From the NCBI GenBank assembly GCA_012522855.1, contig JAAYJQ010000004.1:1-54022 (forward strand): a stretch of DNA of 54,022 nucleotides, given 5' to 3'. Every line of letters begins with the position of its first letter. Position 1 is the first letter of the stretch. The notes under the pieces were generated by a model, which saw only the letters and a list, made by a program, of their open reading frames with translations, did no database searches and was not told the origin of the DNA. Of this stretch, positions 42,580-51,609 are shown piece after piece. The stretch is from Bacteroidales bacterium. GTDB lineage: Bacteria > Bacteroidota > Bacteroidia > Bacteroidales > UBA932. Made by a program: the position numbers and the translations under genes.

Positions 42580-43679
42580 GGGTTAGAATCTGATAAGTAA
42601 TTCAAGATGCTGTCAACTCTACCTATCCAAGTATATCTATGAATAAACCTTTCATATGAATTATTTATGAGGAAGTCACGAAGATTTACATCCAATAATA
42701 GCTTTTTAATGGCTTCAACCCAACCATCCACGTCTGAACTATTAACAAATAATAAATCGACTAGGTTATTCCCAACTTCGTGAAAAACAGGCAAGTCAGA
42801 ACAAATGATTGCTTTTTTATATGACATATACTCAAATAGTTTCATCGGAGAACAATAACTAGATGTTTCGCATCGTTTGTCCGCCGAAAATATTTTTTCT
42901 TGATACGGGGCTAACGCAATGGAAAACTTCTTGTAATAATTAGGTAAGTCAGAGTGCCTAACCGCTCCATAGAAGATCATATTGTCAGGAGAAGAAGAAC
43001 GAAACTGAGATAATTCTGGCTCCTTTCCCCCAATAATATGGAAAATAACATTAGGTAGTTTTTTTGCTACCTTCTCTAGCAGTTCAATACCACGTCCAGA
43101 ATATAAATGTCCGACATATCCAACATCTGTACTATTGGATCCCCCTGTATCCGTGGCAACATCACATGCATCGGGAAGGACTGAGCAAATCTCTTCATTA
43201 GCACCATATTCTTTAACGAAATGATTCTTGAGTGCTTCCGAGATGAATACCAACTGCCGACATGAAGATCTCTTCATTAAGCGCAATGCAATAAACTTGT
43301 CAATCTTATTGATATCATTATGAAACTCTAGGATATAAGGCTTACGAGAAAAGAAAAGTGGAAAAAGCGGATAAAAATACCGGGCATAAACTACTCCTTT
43401 AGCCCTCTTCACATGATACATTGCGAAAAAAATATATGAAAGAGAGAAGAGTAGGCCGCGTGTTCGTATACGGAAAGCAGCCAACTTAAAGCCATTATTG
43501 CAGTTGTAACTATCCAGGGCATCTTGTTCTCCATGCCATTCTTGTGACTGCTTACACACTAGAGTAACCTTTACCCCCCTAGCTGAAAAGCTATTACACA
43601 TCTTCATAACATGAACACTGTTTGCAAACACAGACGGGACGGTCGAACAAGAGATATATGTAATGCTATTTATTTTCAT
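42576..43679 (-). CDS. GT4-family glycosyltransferase
   Basis: 367 residues, GT-B. YVGHLYSGRGIELLEKVAKKLPNVIFHIIGGK begins the donor domain, and CSPMKLFEYMSYKKAIICSDLPVFHEV is the late motif in which K.FEYM replaces the classic E-x7-E first Glu. It overlaps the asparagine-synthase-like gene by 14 bp. Confidence 0.87.
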   Translation of the reverse strand: MKINSITYISCSTVPSVFANSVHVMKMCNSFSARGVKVTLVCKQSQEWHGEQDALDSYNCNNGFKLAAFRIRTRGLLFSLSYIFFAMYHVKRAKGVVYARYFYPLFPLFFSRKPYILEFHNDINKIDKFIALRLMKRSSCRQLVFISEALKNHFVKEYGANEEICSVLPDACDVATDTGGSNSTDVGYVGHLYSGRGIELLEKVAKKLPNVIFHIIGGKEPELSQFRSSSPDNMIFYGAVRHSDLPNYYKKFSIALAPYQEKIFSADKRCETSSYCSPMKLFEYMSYKKAIICSDLPVFHEVGNNLVDLLFVNSSDVDGWVEAIKKLLLDVNLRDFLINNSYERFIHRYTWIGRVDSILNYLSDSNP

Positions 43680-45000
43680 ATTTCAAGTACAATTCTAGAG
43701 AAACTAAAGTAGATACTGCTTCGTGGATAGGTTCCTTGTTGTCAAAGAAGTCTTTCTTAATCTGATCAATATCCAGCCACGATAAAAGGTTTCTTGACGA
43801 CAAATCATTCAAATTATTGATAAGTAAAGATTTAATGTCTTCCCTATTACGAAAAACTGAATTAAAATCATAGTAATTAAGCATTGGAGACGGCCTATTT
43901 TGAAGAAGTCTGACCCCATTTACATAATATCGTTTTAACTTCATTCGCAATGAACCTTCATATCGCAATGGTAGACCATAGGTTCTTTTAACAGGGATAT
44001 CTTTTATCATGTTACATCGTAAAGCCACAAGATTCCGATAAAACAGTTCACCTTTTCTATGCTCAAATGGTAATCCCATCATATAATTCATAAAGGCCTT
44101 ACTAGTCAATGGAAAATACTGCTTATACTCCAAAGACGGAGCATTCAAAATTAATAAAATGCATTTTGGTTGCCTATGTCTAAAATCAAGTTGGTCAATA
44201 TAGGGCACTGAGCTGCCATCAGGCTGTCTCATTATCGAGAAACTGGGGGCGTAATCACTTGAGAATAACTGCCGACTATTGCAACGACGTTCATGGGTAA
44301 TAAAGACCTGACAAGCTTCTTCCCAGGAATTCCCAGAATACCAATCTAAGTGCTCTCCTGCAAGATTATTGCCCATAAATCCAGACCAATAACAAACATT
44401 CTTGCCGAAGCGCTTAAATACGATCCTGTTATAAAATGAATCGAATAAATATGTCCACCTGTTAGTCTCGGTGATACTCTCGAGTAAATCGCTTGTCGAA
44501 AGGAGCACTTTGTTTAGATCCACTTTTTCTATTTTAATACCGAGTTTTTTTGAAATCATGCTTGGTATCTCATAATCAAAAGAACCTGGTATCCCAAATG
44601 TGAAAAGTCTAATCTTGTCAGAAGTAGTGAACTGCAATAGCTCACACAATAGCAGTCTACTATCTAACCCCCCAGACATAGGTAATACATGATAATCCCC
44701 AGAAGAAAACAGATTTGAAATTCCTTGATCTAACAATTCTGCAGCAACGTCTATCCTAGGTTTTTGAATAGGGGACGGTTCTATTCGAAAAAAATCAGTG
44801 TCGTCCTGAAAAGGAATGTATCCCCAAAAGAGGTAAGAATTAATATGCAAGATCATGTTTTCGCCATGCACTACCTTTGGGACTCGCAAGATATTTCCAT
44901 TCTGAACGGTCAGGAAGCATGTCTCTGTTCCTATCTTCATTCGCTCCATTATATTTCTATTTAGTATTGTTATCCTGCAATTACCACCGAATAACTTCAT
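43666..45000 (-). CDS. asparagine-synthase-like amidotransferase lacking the glutaminase domain
   Basis: About 444 residues. The ATP-pyrophosphatase loop VLPMSGGLDSRLLLCELL (SGGxDS) lies near residue 110 and the C-terminal region is alpha-helical as in AsnB synthetase domains. The N-terminal Ntn glutaminase (Cys2) is absent; the first ~90 residues are unrelated. Such proteins in O-antigen clusters (WbpG-like and relatives) amidate sugars, usually with a partner supplying ammonia. The start is uncertain: ATG at 45000 or 44949. Confidence 0.75.
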   Translation of the reverse strand: MKLFGGNCRITILNRNIMERMKIGTETCFLTVQNGNILRVPKVVHGENMILHINSYLFWGYIPFQDDTDFFRIEPSPIQKPRIDVAAELLDQGISNLFSSGDYHVLPMSGGLDSRLLLCELLQFTTSDKIRLFTFGIPGSFDYEIPSMISKKLGIKIEKVDLNKVLLSTSDLLESITETNRWTYLFDSFYNRIVFKRFGKNVCYWSGFMGNNLAGEHLDWYSGNSWEEACQVFITHERRCNSRQLFSSDYAPSFSIMRQPDGSSVPYIDQLDFRHRQPKCILLILNAPSLEYKQYFPLTSKAFMNYMMGLPFEHRKGELFYRNLVALRCNMIKDIPVKRTYGLPLRYEGSLRMKLKRYYVNGVRLLQNRPSPMLNYYDFNSVFRNREDIKSLLINNLNDLSSRNLLSWLDIDQIKKDFFDNKEPIHEAVSTLVSLELYLKYENK

Positions 45001-45102
45001 TATTGAGAGTTGTCTAGAGCAGAGTGTCTCTGCGGGAAGCATTCATGAATGATAGCTGTCAGATATTCAATACCACTCTGACCTGCTCCAGGTCGACCAT
45101 CG

Positions 45103-45440
45103 TCAAGGCCAACTGTACCATACATATCTTGGATCTCTATGAAGTATTGGCTTCTTCTTTTTCTCCTTGTTTCGCCACTTTAAGAAGTTCTCTTTCTGAG
45201 CCCTGAATGATCTTTCCATCGCCGCAACTCTCACCCAACGAATTCCTAACTCGAAAAGTCTTACTCCTATTTCGACTGGGAAGAACGACTGTTTCTCTAC
45301 GAATGAGATAACATGCACCTTGATGTTGTTGCTCATTGAGCCGAACTCGACGTACTTTACCAGCTTTCCTCTTACAATCGCCCTCAACTATAGTTTGTTT
45401 GCGCCCACTATCCTGTCCAGATTAATCTCCTGTGGATATG
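45103..45440 (-). pseudogene. degenerate IS5/IS1182-like transposase fragment
   Basis: The minus strand carries RGKLVKYVEFGSMSNNIKVHVISFVEKQSFFPVEIGVRL, very like the RGKLVKYVEFGSKVN block of DDE transposases, after VTTYPQEINLDRIVGANKL and a stop codon. It is shifted and stopped, so dead. The same gap (45001-45913) holds another 80-codon open piece at 45444-45689 that I cannot place. It may be part of the same family as the fragment at 39793-39987. Confidence 0.55.
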
Positions 45441-45913
45441 TGGTTACATGCAGTGGCGACACACATTCGTGAGCACATTGATAAACTTCTTATCCCTGCC
45501 TGTCAGCATGACATTTCCTGCAATACCTCTCTCATCTTTATAGTCTCCTGCAACATCTTTTCGTACCGGTTCAGCAGCCAAAGCGGGATCTTGCAGATCA
45601 TGGGACTCCTTTGTTTCAGATGATATGTACGATTTTCTGCCACGCTTCGGATCCATGCAGTGGATCGCAAGTCCGAAGTTCATAGGCACCTCGTGTAGCG
45701 GATGGAACCTTTATCTCCTTCCCAGTTCGCCATTCTCCACATTCGACTGCAAAGAAAAAACCGAACCCGTGTACAGTAAGCACTGGTCTATTCCAGCTAA
45801 ATATTGCAGCCTTGAATATCGTATTTTTGATACACTACTCCACATATCAAAGACGGAAATTTCATAAATTTAAATAATATTTGTAAAAAGTTTCAAATAT
45901 TTTGCGATTGTCA

Positions 45914-47344
45914 TTACTTTACAAAGCTCATTTTAATATATACAACAAAACAAATACTACCTAAAACTGTAATCGTAACAGCTCCCCAATACAAATGCGT
46001 AAGAACAAACAAGAAGGCAATCAAAGCAATTACAAATGACACACCAACGTATTGCACAATACGCTTATCAAATAATTCCAATAATCTAAGACCAGTACTT
46101 CGGGCAATAATTCGAAGTATTAATAATTGGAAAATACATCCCACTATACTAAAGCAAAGAATAGTAATAAGCGGTGAAGAGAAAAGAGCAATACCGATAA
46201 TGATAACCATTATTCTTGTCACAAAACAGATAATCTGCAACCTAAAAAACGCTTTATCTTGCGCCGTAATGCTCACTGCTGAACTTATTGGAACAACAAT
46301 GAACGAACTCATTAGCCATGGTAATAGGGCAAGTACATACCAACCAGAGTCCGCCCACTCTTTTCCGAAGAGAATTGGGAATAACCAAATAGAGAGGGCT
46401 CCAAATATAAAGAACGGGAATGCTGATATACGTACCAATGCATTCACATTGTTTTGCAGGGAGCATGCAAAAGTCGCCGACCTTTTGAAATCTTCTGATG
46501 CCTTTTGAAAAAAAACGTTTCTGATCGCATTACCGACAACTTGAGATGGCAGTTTGAGAATGCGATAAACTAAATCATAATAACCAACCGATGGCAATCC
46601 GTATGATATTGGAAAAGTATATGCAGGAAGCCTTTGTGAAAAAATATTGATTATCGAAGCTGGTGTATTATACAATGCCATCCGTTTGTATTCAATGAAT
46701 AATGATATTAGTTTCCGCCATGAAGGAAATAGCAACAACGATTTGTCTTTATAAAAGATGTAAAGACCAGATAGAATCATTATAATAACATATGAAGCCA
46801 ATTGACTATAGACAAGGAATCGCCCTTCTCCAGCAATATAATGCCCAGCAAGAATTGATAATAAGTTGTTAATAATTACTAAACCCGCTTGTATAAAAGC
46901 GAAAATTGAAAAAAACTTCTTTCGCGTGCACCATAACGAGATTACATTAACCATTGAAATGGCAAAAACCGAGAGTGGCATTAACAGGAACAAATCATTC
47001 CATTTAATCAAAGGAATAATTTCATTCTTAGTAATAAAATACACTGCAATAACAACCACACCTACAAGAATAGATGCCATGGTCATTATCACAGAGCTTA
47101 ACCAGAACAAACACCTAGCATTTGATTCCTTCTCTGCTAAAACAATTGTCATTTCGTATCGAAGGCAAGCACATACTTCTATCGTTAGAACAACAGAAAC
47201 GTATACCGAGAAGATACCGAATTCCGCAGGCGAATAAAGCCGCGTGAGAATGGGTGCTGCAAGTATTGAAAGTGACTGAGCTATCAATACTCCAATCGAA
47301 ACCTTCGAAATATTCCTAATGTAATCTGAATGGAAGATCGCCAT
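45914..47344 (-). CDS. Wzx-type polysaccharide flippase
   Basis: About 476 residues with 12-14 hydrophobic segments of the MOP/Wzx superfamily. The N-terminal signature is SIGVLIAQSLSILAAPILTRLYSPAEFGIFSVYVSV. It flips undecaprenyl-linked repeat units to the periplasm, where the Wzy-like protein would join them. I start at the ATG at 47344; an in-frame TTG lies at 47350. It begins 2 bp after the wecC fragment's stop codon. Confidence 0.9.
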   Translation of the reverse strand: MAIFHSDYIRNISKVSIGVLIAQSLSILAAPILTRLYSPAEFGIFSVYVSVVLTIEVCACLRYEMTIVLAEKESNARCLFWLSSVIMTMASILVGVVVIAVYFITKNEIIPLIKWNDLFLLMPLSVFAISMVNVISLWCTRKKFFSIFAFIQAGLVIINNLLSILAGHYIAGEGRFLVYSQLASYVIIMILSGLYIFYKDKSLLLFPSWRKLISLFIEYKRMALYNTPASIINIFSQRLPAYTFPISYGLPSVGYYDLVYRILKLPSQVVGNAIRNVFFQKASEDFKRSATFACSLQNNVNALVRISAFPFFIFGALSIWLFPILFGKEWADSGWYVLALLPWLMSSFIVVPISSAVSITAQDKAFFRLQIICFVTRIMVIIIGIALFSSPLITILCFSIVGCIFQLLILRIIARSTGLRLLELFDKRIVQYVGVSFVIALIAFLFVLTHLYWGAVTITVLGSICFVVYIKMSFVK

Positions 47345-47346
47345 TT

Positions 47347-47881
47347 TCAAAGACGCCCGTCAACTATCGACCTGTCAAGCATACATTTCACGTCGAAAAT
47401 GACGTGCTTTCCCATTAGCATGCTAACAATATCTAGTCCTTCGAACTTCGTATGGGCGACGGCAGCGATTGCAGCGTCAAATTTTTCAACAGGAAGTTCG
47501 TTCACAACCTTGATGCCGTATTCGTGCTCAACAATAGCAGGATTTGCCCAAGGATCATAAACAGTGATGTCCAGATTATACTCAGTTAAAGCATTATATA
47601 TGTCGATGACTTTTGTATTCCTGACATCCGAACAATTCTCCTTGAACGTGAATCCCAAGATTAAAATATGAGAACCGAGCACCTGAATTCCTTTTTTCAG
47701 CATTAGTTTGATTGTTTCGAAGGCGACATATTCCCCCATCCCGTCATTTATCCTGCGACCTGCAAGAATAATCTCAGGATTATATCCGTGACGCTGCGCA
47801 CACTGAGCCAAATAATAGGGATCTACACCGATGCAATGACCGCCGACAAGTCCCGGACGGAAAGGAAGGAAGTTCCACTTA
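47347..47881 (-). pseudogene. UDP-sugar dehydrogenase (WecC-like), 5'-deleted
   Basis: Only the C-terminal ~175 residues survive: TKWNFLPFRPGLVGGHCIGVDPYYLAQCAQ (with the catalytic-Cys PGxGxGGxCxxxDP-type block in the variant PGLVGGHCIGVDP), then HILILGFTFKENCSDVRNTKV and the NAD/UDP-sugar domain. The reading frame is open to about 47881, where it meets the truncated 3' end of ung. The Rossmann N-terminal half is missing, so it cannot be active. Confidence 0.85.
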
Positions 47882-48487
47882 GTGCCGGCATCCGAAGAAG
47901 GCGCCGCCCGCCAGCGGGGATGGATGCGCCGCTTCGAGCACGAGGTGACGGGCGGAATCGATGAGCGCGGCCTTGCCCCTTGCGAAGTTTCCCCACAGGA
48001 GGAACACGACCCCGTCGCAGCGCTCGGAAATCGTGCGGATCACGGCATCGGTGAATTCCTGCCAGCCGATGCCGCGGTGGGAGGCAGCCTCCCCCGCCCG
48101 GACGGTCAGGATCGCATTGAGCAGCAACACTCCCTGCCGAGCCCAGGCCTCCAGGTTGGGACGCCCGCTCATCCGGACGTCCAGGTCGTCCTCGATTTCC
48201 TTGAAGATGTTCTTGAGCGAGGGCGGAGCGGGTATGTTATCGGGGACGCTGAAACTCAGCCCCATGGCCTGACCGTAGCCGTGGTAAGGGTCCTGCCCCA
48301 GGATCACGGCCTTGACCTGATCCAATGGGGTCAGTTCGAAGGCTTTGAAAATCTGGCTGCCCGGCGGGAAGATCTTCGCGCCTGAGGCCTTCTCCTGATG
48401 GAGGTAACGCACGAGCGCCGCAAAGTAGGGTTTCTCGAACTCCCCTTGCAGCGCGCGTTTCCAACTTTCTTCTATTTTTACTTCCAT
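47879..48487 (-). CDS. ung: uracil-DNA glycosylase, C-terminally truncated
   Basis: 202 residues versus about 220 or more in the family. Catalytic motif GQDPYHG (Asp66), LLLNAILTV, LLWGNFARG and HPSPLAG are present. The end reads FFGCRH then stop, whereas family members continue (FFG(C/S)xHFxxxNxxL) for about 20 residues. The missing end coincides exactly with the joint to the wecC fragment, which is much lower in GC. It removes uracil from DNA if still folded. The start ATG at 48487 (MEVKIEESW) is chosen over an upstream frame extension. Confidence 0.85.
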   Translation of the reverse strand: MEVKIEESWKRALQGEFEKPYFAALVRYLHQEKASGAKIFPPGSQIFKAFELTPLDQVKAVILGQDPYHGYGQAMGLSFSVPDNIPAPPSLKNIFKEIEDDLDVRMSGRPNLEAWARQGVLLLNAILTVRAGEAASHRGIGWQEFTDAVIRTISERCDGVVFLLWGNFARGKAALIDSARHLVLEAAHPSPLAGGAFFGCRH

Positions 48488-48515
48488 GAGGTAAAAATAG
48501 CGAATATTTCCGAAA

Positions 48516-50921
48516 TCAAGTGAAGATTTGCTCCATGACGTTTCCGATCGTGCGGACATACTGGAAGGTAAGACCTTCGACGTAGATCGGCTTGATGTCC
48601 TCGATGTCCTTGCGGTTGTCTTCCGAGATGACGATCGTGGTCACCCCGGCCCGCTTCGCAGCCAGGATCTTCTCTTTGATGCCCCCGACCGGCAGTACCC
48701 GGCCGCGCAAAGTCATCTCCCCGGTCATGGCAATCCCATGCTTCACGGTTTCCCCGCGCAAGGCGGAGACCATCGAACTCACCATTGTGATACCTGCGGA
48801 AGGCCCGTCCTTGGGGACGGCCCCTTCCGGAATATGGATATGAATATCCTTGGACGCGAACTGCTTGGAGGTAATCTTGGCCAGTTCGGGATGGGCCTTT
48901 ATGTACTGGTAGGCGATGGTGGCGGATTCCTTCATCACATCGCCCAGATTGCCTGTAATGGTCATGACGCCTTTGCCGTTGCTGACGGAACTCTCCACAA
49001 AGAGGATTTCCCCGCCCATCTGGGTCCAGGCCAGGCCGGTGACCACGCCCGGGGCTTCGTTGCCCTTCTGCAGATCATGGAAGTTGGTCGGCAGACCGAG
49101 GTATTCTTTGAGGTGCTCCCGCTTGATCACGGCCGGGTAGTTCTCGCCCATCGCGATCTTCTTGGCGGTCACCCGGATGATCTTGGCGATCTTTTTCTCC
49201 AGTCCGCGTACGCCGGACTCCCGGGTATATTCATTAATGATGCTCATCAGAGCGTTCTTGTCGATCCGGAGTTCACGGCGGCCGATGCCGTGTTCCTCAA
49301 GCTGCTTCGGAACAAGATAGCGTTTGGCGATCTCCATCTTCTCTTCGGTGAGATAGCCGGTCACGTTGATCAGTTCCATCCGGTCGAGGAGGGCGGGGTG
49401 CACCGTGGACACGGTGTTCGCGGTGGTGATGAAGAGCACGTTGGAGAGGTCGTAGTCAATGTCCAGGTAGTTGTCGTGGAAGGCGACATTTTGCTCCGGA
49501 TCCAGGACTTCCAACAAGGCGGAGGACGGATCCCCCTTGAAGTCTTTGCCGACCTTGTCAATTTCATCGAGAACGATCACCGGATTCGAAGTGCCCGCCT
49601 TGTTGATGCTATTGAGAATCCGGCCCGGAAGGGCACCCACGTAGGTTTTCCGGTGGCCGCGGATCTCCGCCTCGTCGTGCATGCCGCCCAAGGCGATGCG
49701 GACGTATTTCCGGCCCAGGGCCTTGGCGACCGACTTGCCCAGACTCGTCTTGCCGACGCCGGGAGGCCCGTAAAGGCAGAGAATCGGGGATTTCATATTC
49801 CCCTTCAACTTCAGGACAGCGAGATATTCAATGATGCGGTCCTTCACGGTCTCGAGGCCGAAGTGATCGCGGTCGAGTACCTTCTGGGCATGCTTGAGGT
49901 CCAGGTTGTCCTTGGACAAGTGTCCCCAGGGCAGGTCGAGCATAAATTCCAGGTAGTTGTACTGAATACTGTAGTCCGGAGAAGAGGGGTTGTACTTCTC
50001 AAGTTTCGTAAGTTCCTTCTCGAAGGTCTCGCCGACCTCCTTGGGCCATTTCTTCTTGGCAGCGCGGGCGCGGAGCTTCACGAATTCCTCTTCTTCATCC
50101 ATACCGAGCTCTTCCTGGATGGTGCGGAGCTGGTTGTTCAGGTAGAACTCCCGCTGCTGCTGATCGATGTCGGACTTCACTTTCTGGTTGATTTCCTGCT
50201 TGATCTTGAGCAGTTGAATCTGGGTGTCCAGCACGGTGAGGAGCTTCATGGCGCGGACTTTCAGATCTTCGTAGCGGAGGAGGTCCACCTTTTCGGGAAA
50301 ATTCTCGACTTCGACCGTGGTGGCGATGAAATTCACCAAGAACACGAAATTGTCGATGGACTTGAGGGCGCCGATGGCTTCACGGGGGGCAAAGGACGAG
50401 GCCTTGATGATCGTGGCAGCGCGTTCCTTCAAGGATTCGGCGATCACCCGGGTGTCGTTGTCGTCCGCGGGGACCACGTCTTCGAGGTACAGCACCTTGG
50501 CGGTAATGTAAGGGTCGTAGGCGAGGATGCCCTGCAGGCGGAACCGCTTGACTCCCTGTAGGATGGCCGTGATGGTTCCGTCCGGCATGTCCAGAATCCG
50601 GATGATCCGGGCAGCGGTACCGTATTGATAGAGGTCTTTTTCCTTGGGGTCTTCGACGGAGATGTCATTCTGGGGAACGGTGCCGATGAAGGAGCCGCTG
50701 TTCTCGGCATCCCTGATCAGCCGGATCGATTTCTCGCGCCCGATGATGATCGGAAATACGGCGCCGGGGAAGAGGACGGCGTTCCGCAGGGCGAGCACGG
50801 GAAGGGTTTCCGGCAGTTCGGTCGGATCCACCTTCATCTGGTCTTCGCCCTGAAGGACGGGGATGATGCTCACCTGAGCTCCGCTGGAAAACTGGAAATC
50901 TGTATTTTTATCAACTTTCAT
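48516..50921 (-). CDS. lon: ATP-dependent protease Lon
   Basis: 801 residues. An N-terminal LON substrate domain ([26 protein letters not shown]) is followed by a coiled-coil, the AAA+ module with Walker [14 protein letters not shown] and Walker [12 protein letters not shown], and the Ser-Lys protease domain with [11 protein letters not shown] and the catalytic Lys in [14 protein letters not shown]. It degrades damaged and regulatory proteins. The ATG at 50921 (MKVDKNTDF) is chosen. A strong inverted repeat lies in its leader (50950-50980). Confidence 0.97.
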   Translation of the reverse strand: MKVDKNTDFQFSSGAQVSIIPVLQGEDQMKVDPTELPETLPVLALRNAVLFPGAVFPIIIGREKSIRLIRDAENSGSFIGTVPQNDISVEDPKEKDLYQYGTAARIIRILDMPDGTITAILQGVKRFRLQGILAYDPYITAKVLYLEDVVPADDNDTRVIAESLKERAATIIKASSFAPREAIGALKSIDNFVFLVNFIATTVEVENFPEKVDLLRYEDLKVRAMKLLTVLDTQIQLLKIKQEINQKVKSDIDQQQREFYLNNQLRTIQEELGMDEEEEFVKLRARAAKKKWPKEVGETFEKELTKLEKYNPSSPDYSIQYNYLEFMLDLPWGHLSKDNLDLKHAQKVLDRDHFGLETVKDRIIEYLAVLKLKGNMKSPILCLYGPPGVGKTSLGKSVAKALGRKYVRIALGGMHDEAEIRGHRKTYVGALPGRILNSINKAGTSNPVIVLDEIDKVGKDFKGDPSSALLEVLDPEQNVAFHDNYLDIDYDLSNVLFITTANTVSTVHPALLDRMELINVTGYLTEEKMEIAKRYLVPKQLEEHGIGRRELRIDKNALMSIINEYTRESGVRGLEKKIAKIIRVTAKKIAMGENYPAVIKREHLKEYLGLPTNFHDLQKGNEAPGVVTGLAWTQMGGEILFVESSVSNGKGVMTITGNLGDVMKESATIAYQYIKAHPELAKITSKQFASKDIHIHIPEGAVPKDGPSAGITMVSSMVSALRGETVKHGIAMTGEMTLRGRVLPVGGIKEKILAAKRAGVTTIVISEDNRKDIEDIKPIYVEGLTFQYVRTIGNVMEQIFT

Positions 50922-50949
50922 TTTCAATCATATTCATTTTGCGCGGACA

Positions 50950-50980
50950 CTCTCTCCCTGCCAATCTGGCAGCGAGAGAG
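50950..50980. promoter_or_regulatory. 31-bp hairpin/operator in the lon leader
   Basis: CTCTCTCCCTGCCA, ATC, then TGGCAGCGAGAGAG: arms of 14 bp with one mismatch and a 3-base loop. It is 29 bp upstream of the lon ATG and between the divergent lon and hup genes. It could be an mRNA hairpin or a repressor site; the sequence does not match the CIRCE element. Confidence 0.55.
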
Positions 50981-51043
50981 GGGTTGCGGTTACTACTAGG
51001 GAATATCGTCAATCTCCATGCCACAAAAATTTCTGCTTATGAT

Positions 51044-51074
51044 TTTGAATATTAAAAAAATAACTCTATTTTTG
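51044..51074 (+). promoter_or_regulatory. Bacteroidota promoter for hup
   Basis: TTTG (51044-51047), a 19-bp spacer and TATTTTTG (51067-51074): an exact consensus match, 59 bp upstream of the hup ATG. Confidence 0.82.
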
Positions 51075-51132
51075 CATCCCGCAATCTGAATACAAAGGAT
51101 TTGCATAACTTCTTTAAATTACGTTTAATACT

Positions 51133-51411
51133 ATGACAAAGGCAGAAATTGTAAACGAAGTTGCCAAGGCAACCGGCATTGAAAAGATCGCAGTGCAGAA
51201 CGTTATCGAGGCTTTCATGAAGACTGTGAAAGATTCGCTTATCAGAAAAGAACCGGTGTATCTCCGCGGTTTCGGCAGTTTCATCATCAAGCACAGAGCC
51301 CAAAAGGCTGCTCGCAACATCACGAAGAAGACGACGATGATCATCCCCGCGCACGACATTCCGGCGTTCAAACCGGCGAAGGCATTCGTTGTCGCGGTCA
51401 AGAATAGCTAA
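51133..51411 (+). CDS. hup: HU-family DNA-binding protein
   Basis: 92 residues. The helical N terminus MTKAEIVNEVAKATGIEKIAVQNVIEAFMKTVKDSL is followed by the beta-arm region VYLRGFGSFIIKHRAQKAARNI and IPAHDIPAFKPAKAF, the HU/IHF signature with the intercalating Pro. It bends and compacts DNA. It is followed after 11 bp by a 29-residue basic protein gene and then a terminator. Confidence 0.95.
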   Translation: MTKAEIVNEVAKATGIEKIAVQNVIEAFMKTVKDSLIRKEPVYLRGFGSFIIKHRAQKAARNITKKTTMIIPAHDIPAFKPAKAFVVAVKNS

Positions 51412-51422
51412 ATAAATACCTT

Positions 51423-51512
51423 ATGCCAAGCGGTAAAAAGCGGAAAAGACATAAAATGTCTACGCACAAGCGTAAAAAACGCTTGCGCAAAAATAGACAC
51501 AAGAAGAAATAG
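51423..51512 (+). CDS. AURKAIP1/COX24-domain small basic protein
   Basis: 29 residues, MPSGKKRKRHKMSTHKRKKR and then LRKNRHKKK: nearly all Lys, Arg and His. Short proteins of exactly this pattern are widely annotated in Bacteroidota as COX24-domain proteins and resemble small ribosome-bound peptides. A ribosomal role is likely but unproven. Its place behind hup suggests one transcript. Confidence 0.85.
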   Translation: MPSGKKRKRHKMSTHKRKKRLRKNRHKKK

Positions 51513-51550
51513 TCTTCTGTGTCTGCCATTTTAGCAGTCTGCTAGAAGAA

Positions 51551-51583
51551 AAGGCTGACCGGAAGTCCGGTACAGCCTTTATT
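51551..51583 (+). terminator. rho-independent terminator after hup operon
   Basis: AAGGCTGACCGGA, AG, then TCCGGTACAGCCTT forms a stem with one bulged base, followed by TTATTAC. It lies between the COX24-like gene and rng and can act in either direction by symmetry, but serves the hup transcript. Confidence 0.8.
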
Positions 51584-51609
51584 ACTATTTATACCATTGT
51601 TATTTCCTT

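Noticed and set aside
45444..45689. 81-codon minus-strand frame as a gene
   Set aside because: No recognisable domain or promoter, and it lies in a gap already holding a dead transposase; more likely debris.
48528..50561. 677-codon open frame opposite lon
   Set aside because: It is the mirror of lon codon bias; lon has full domain evidence on the other strand.
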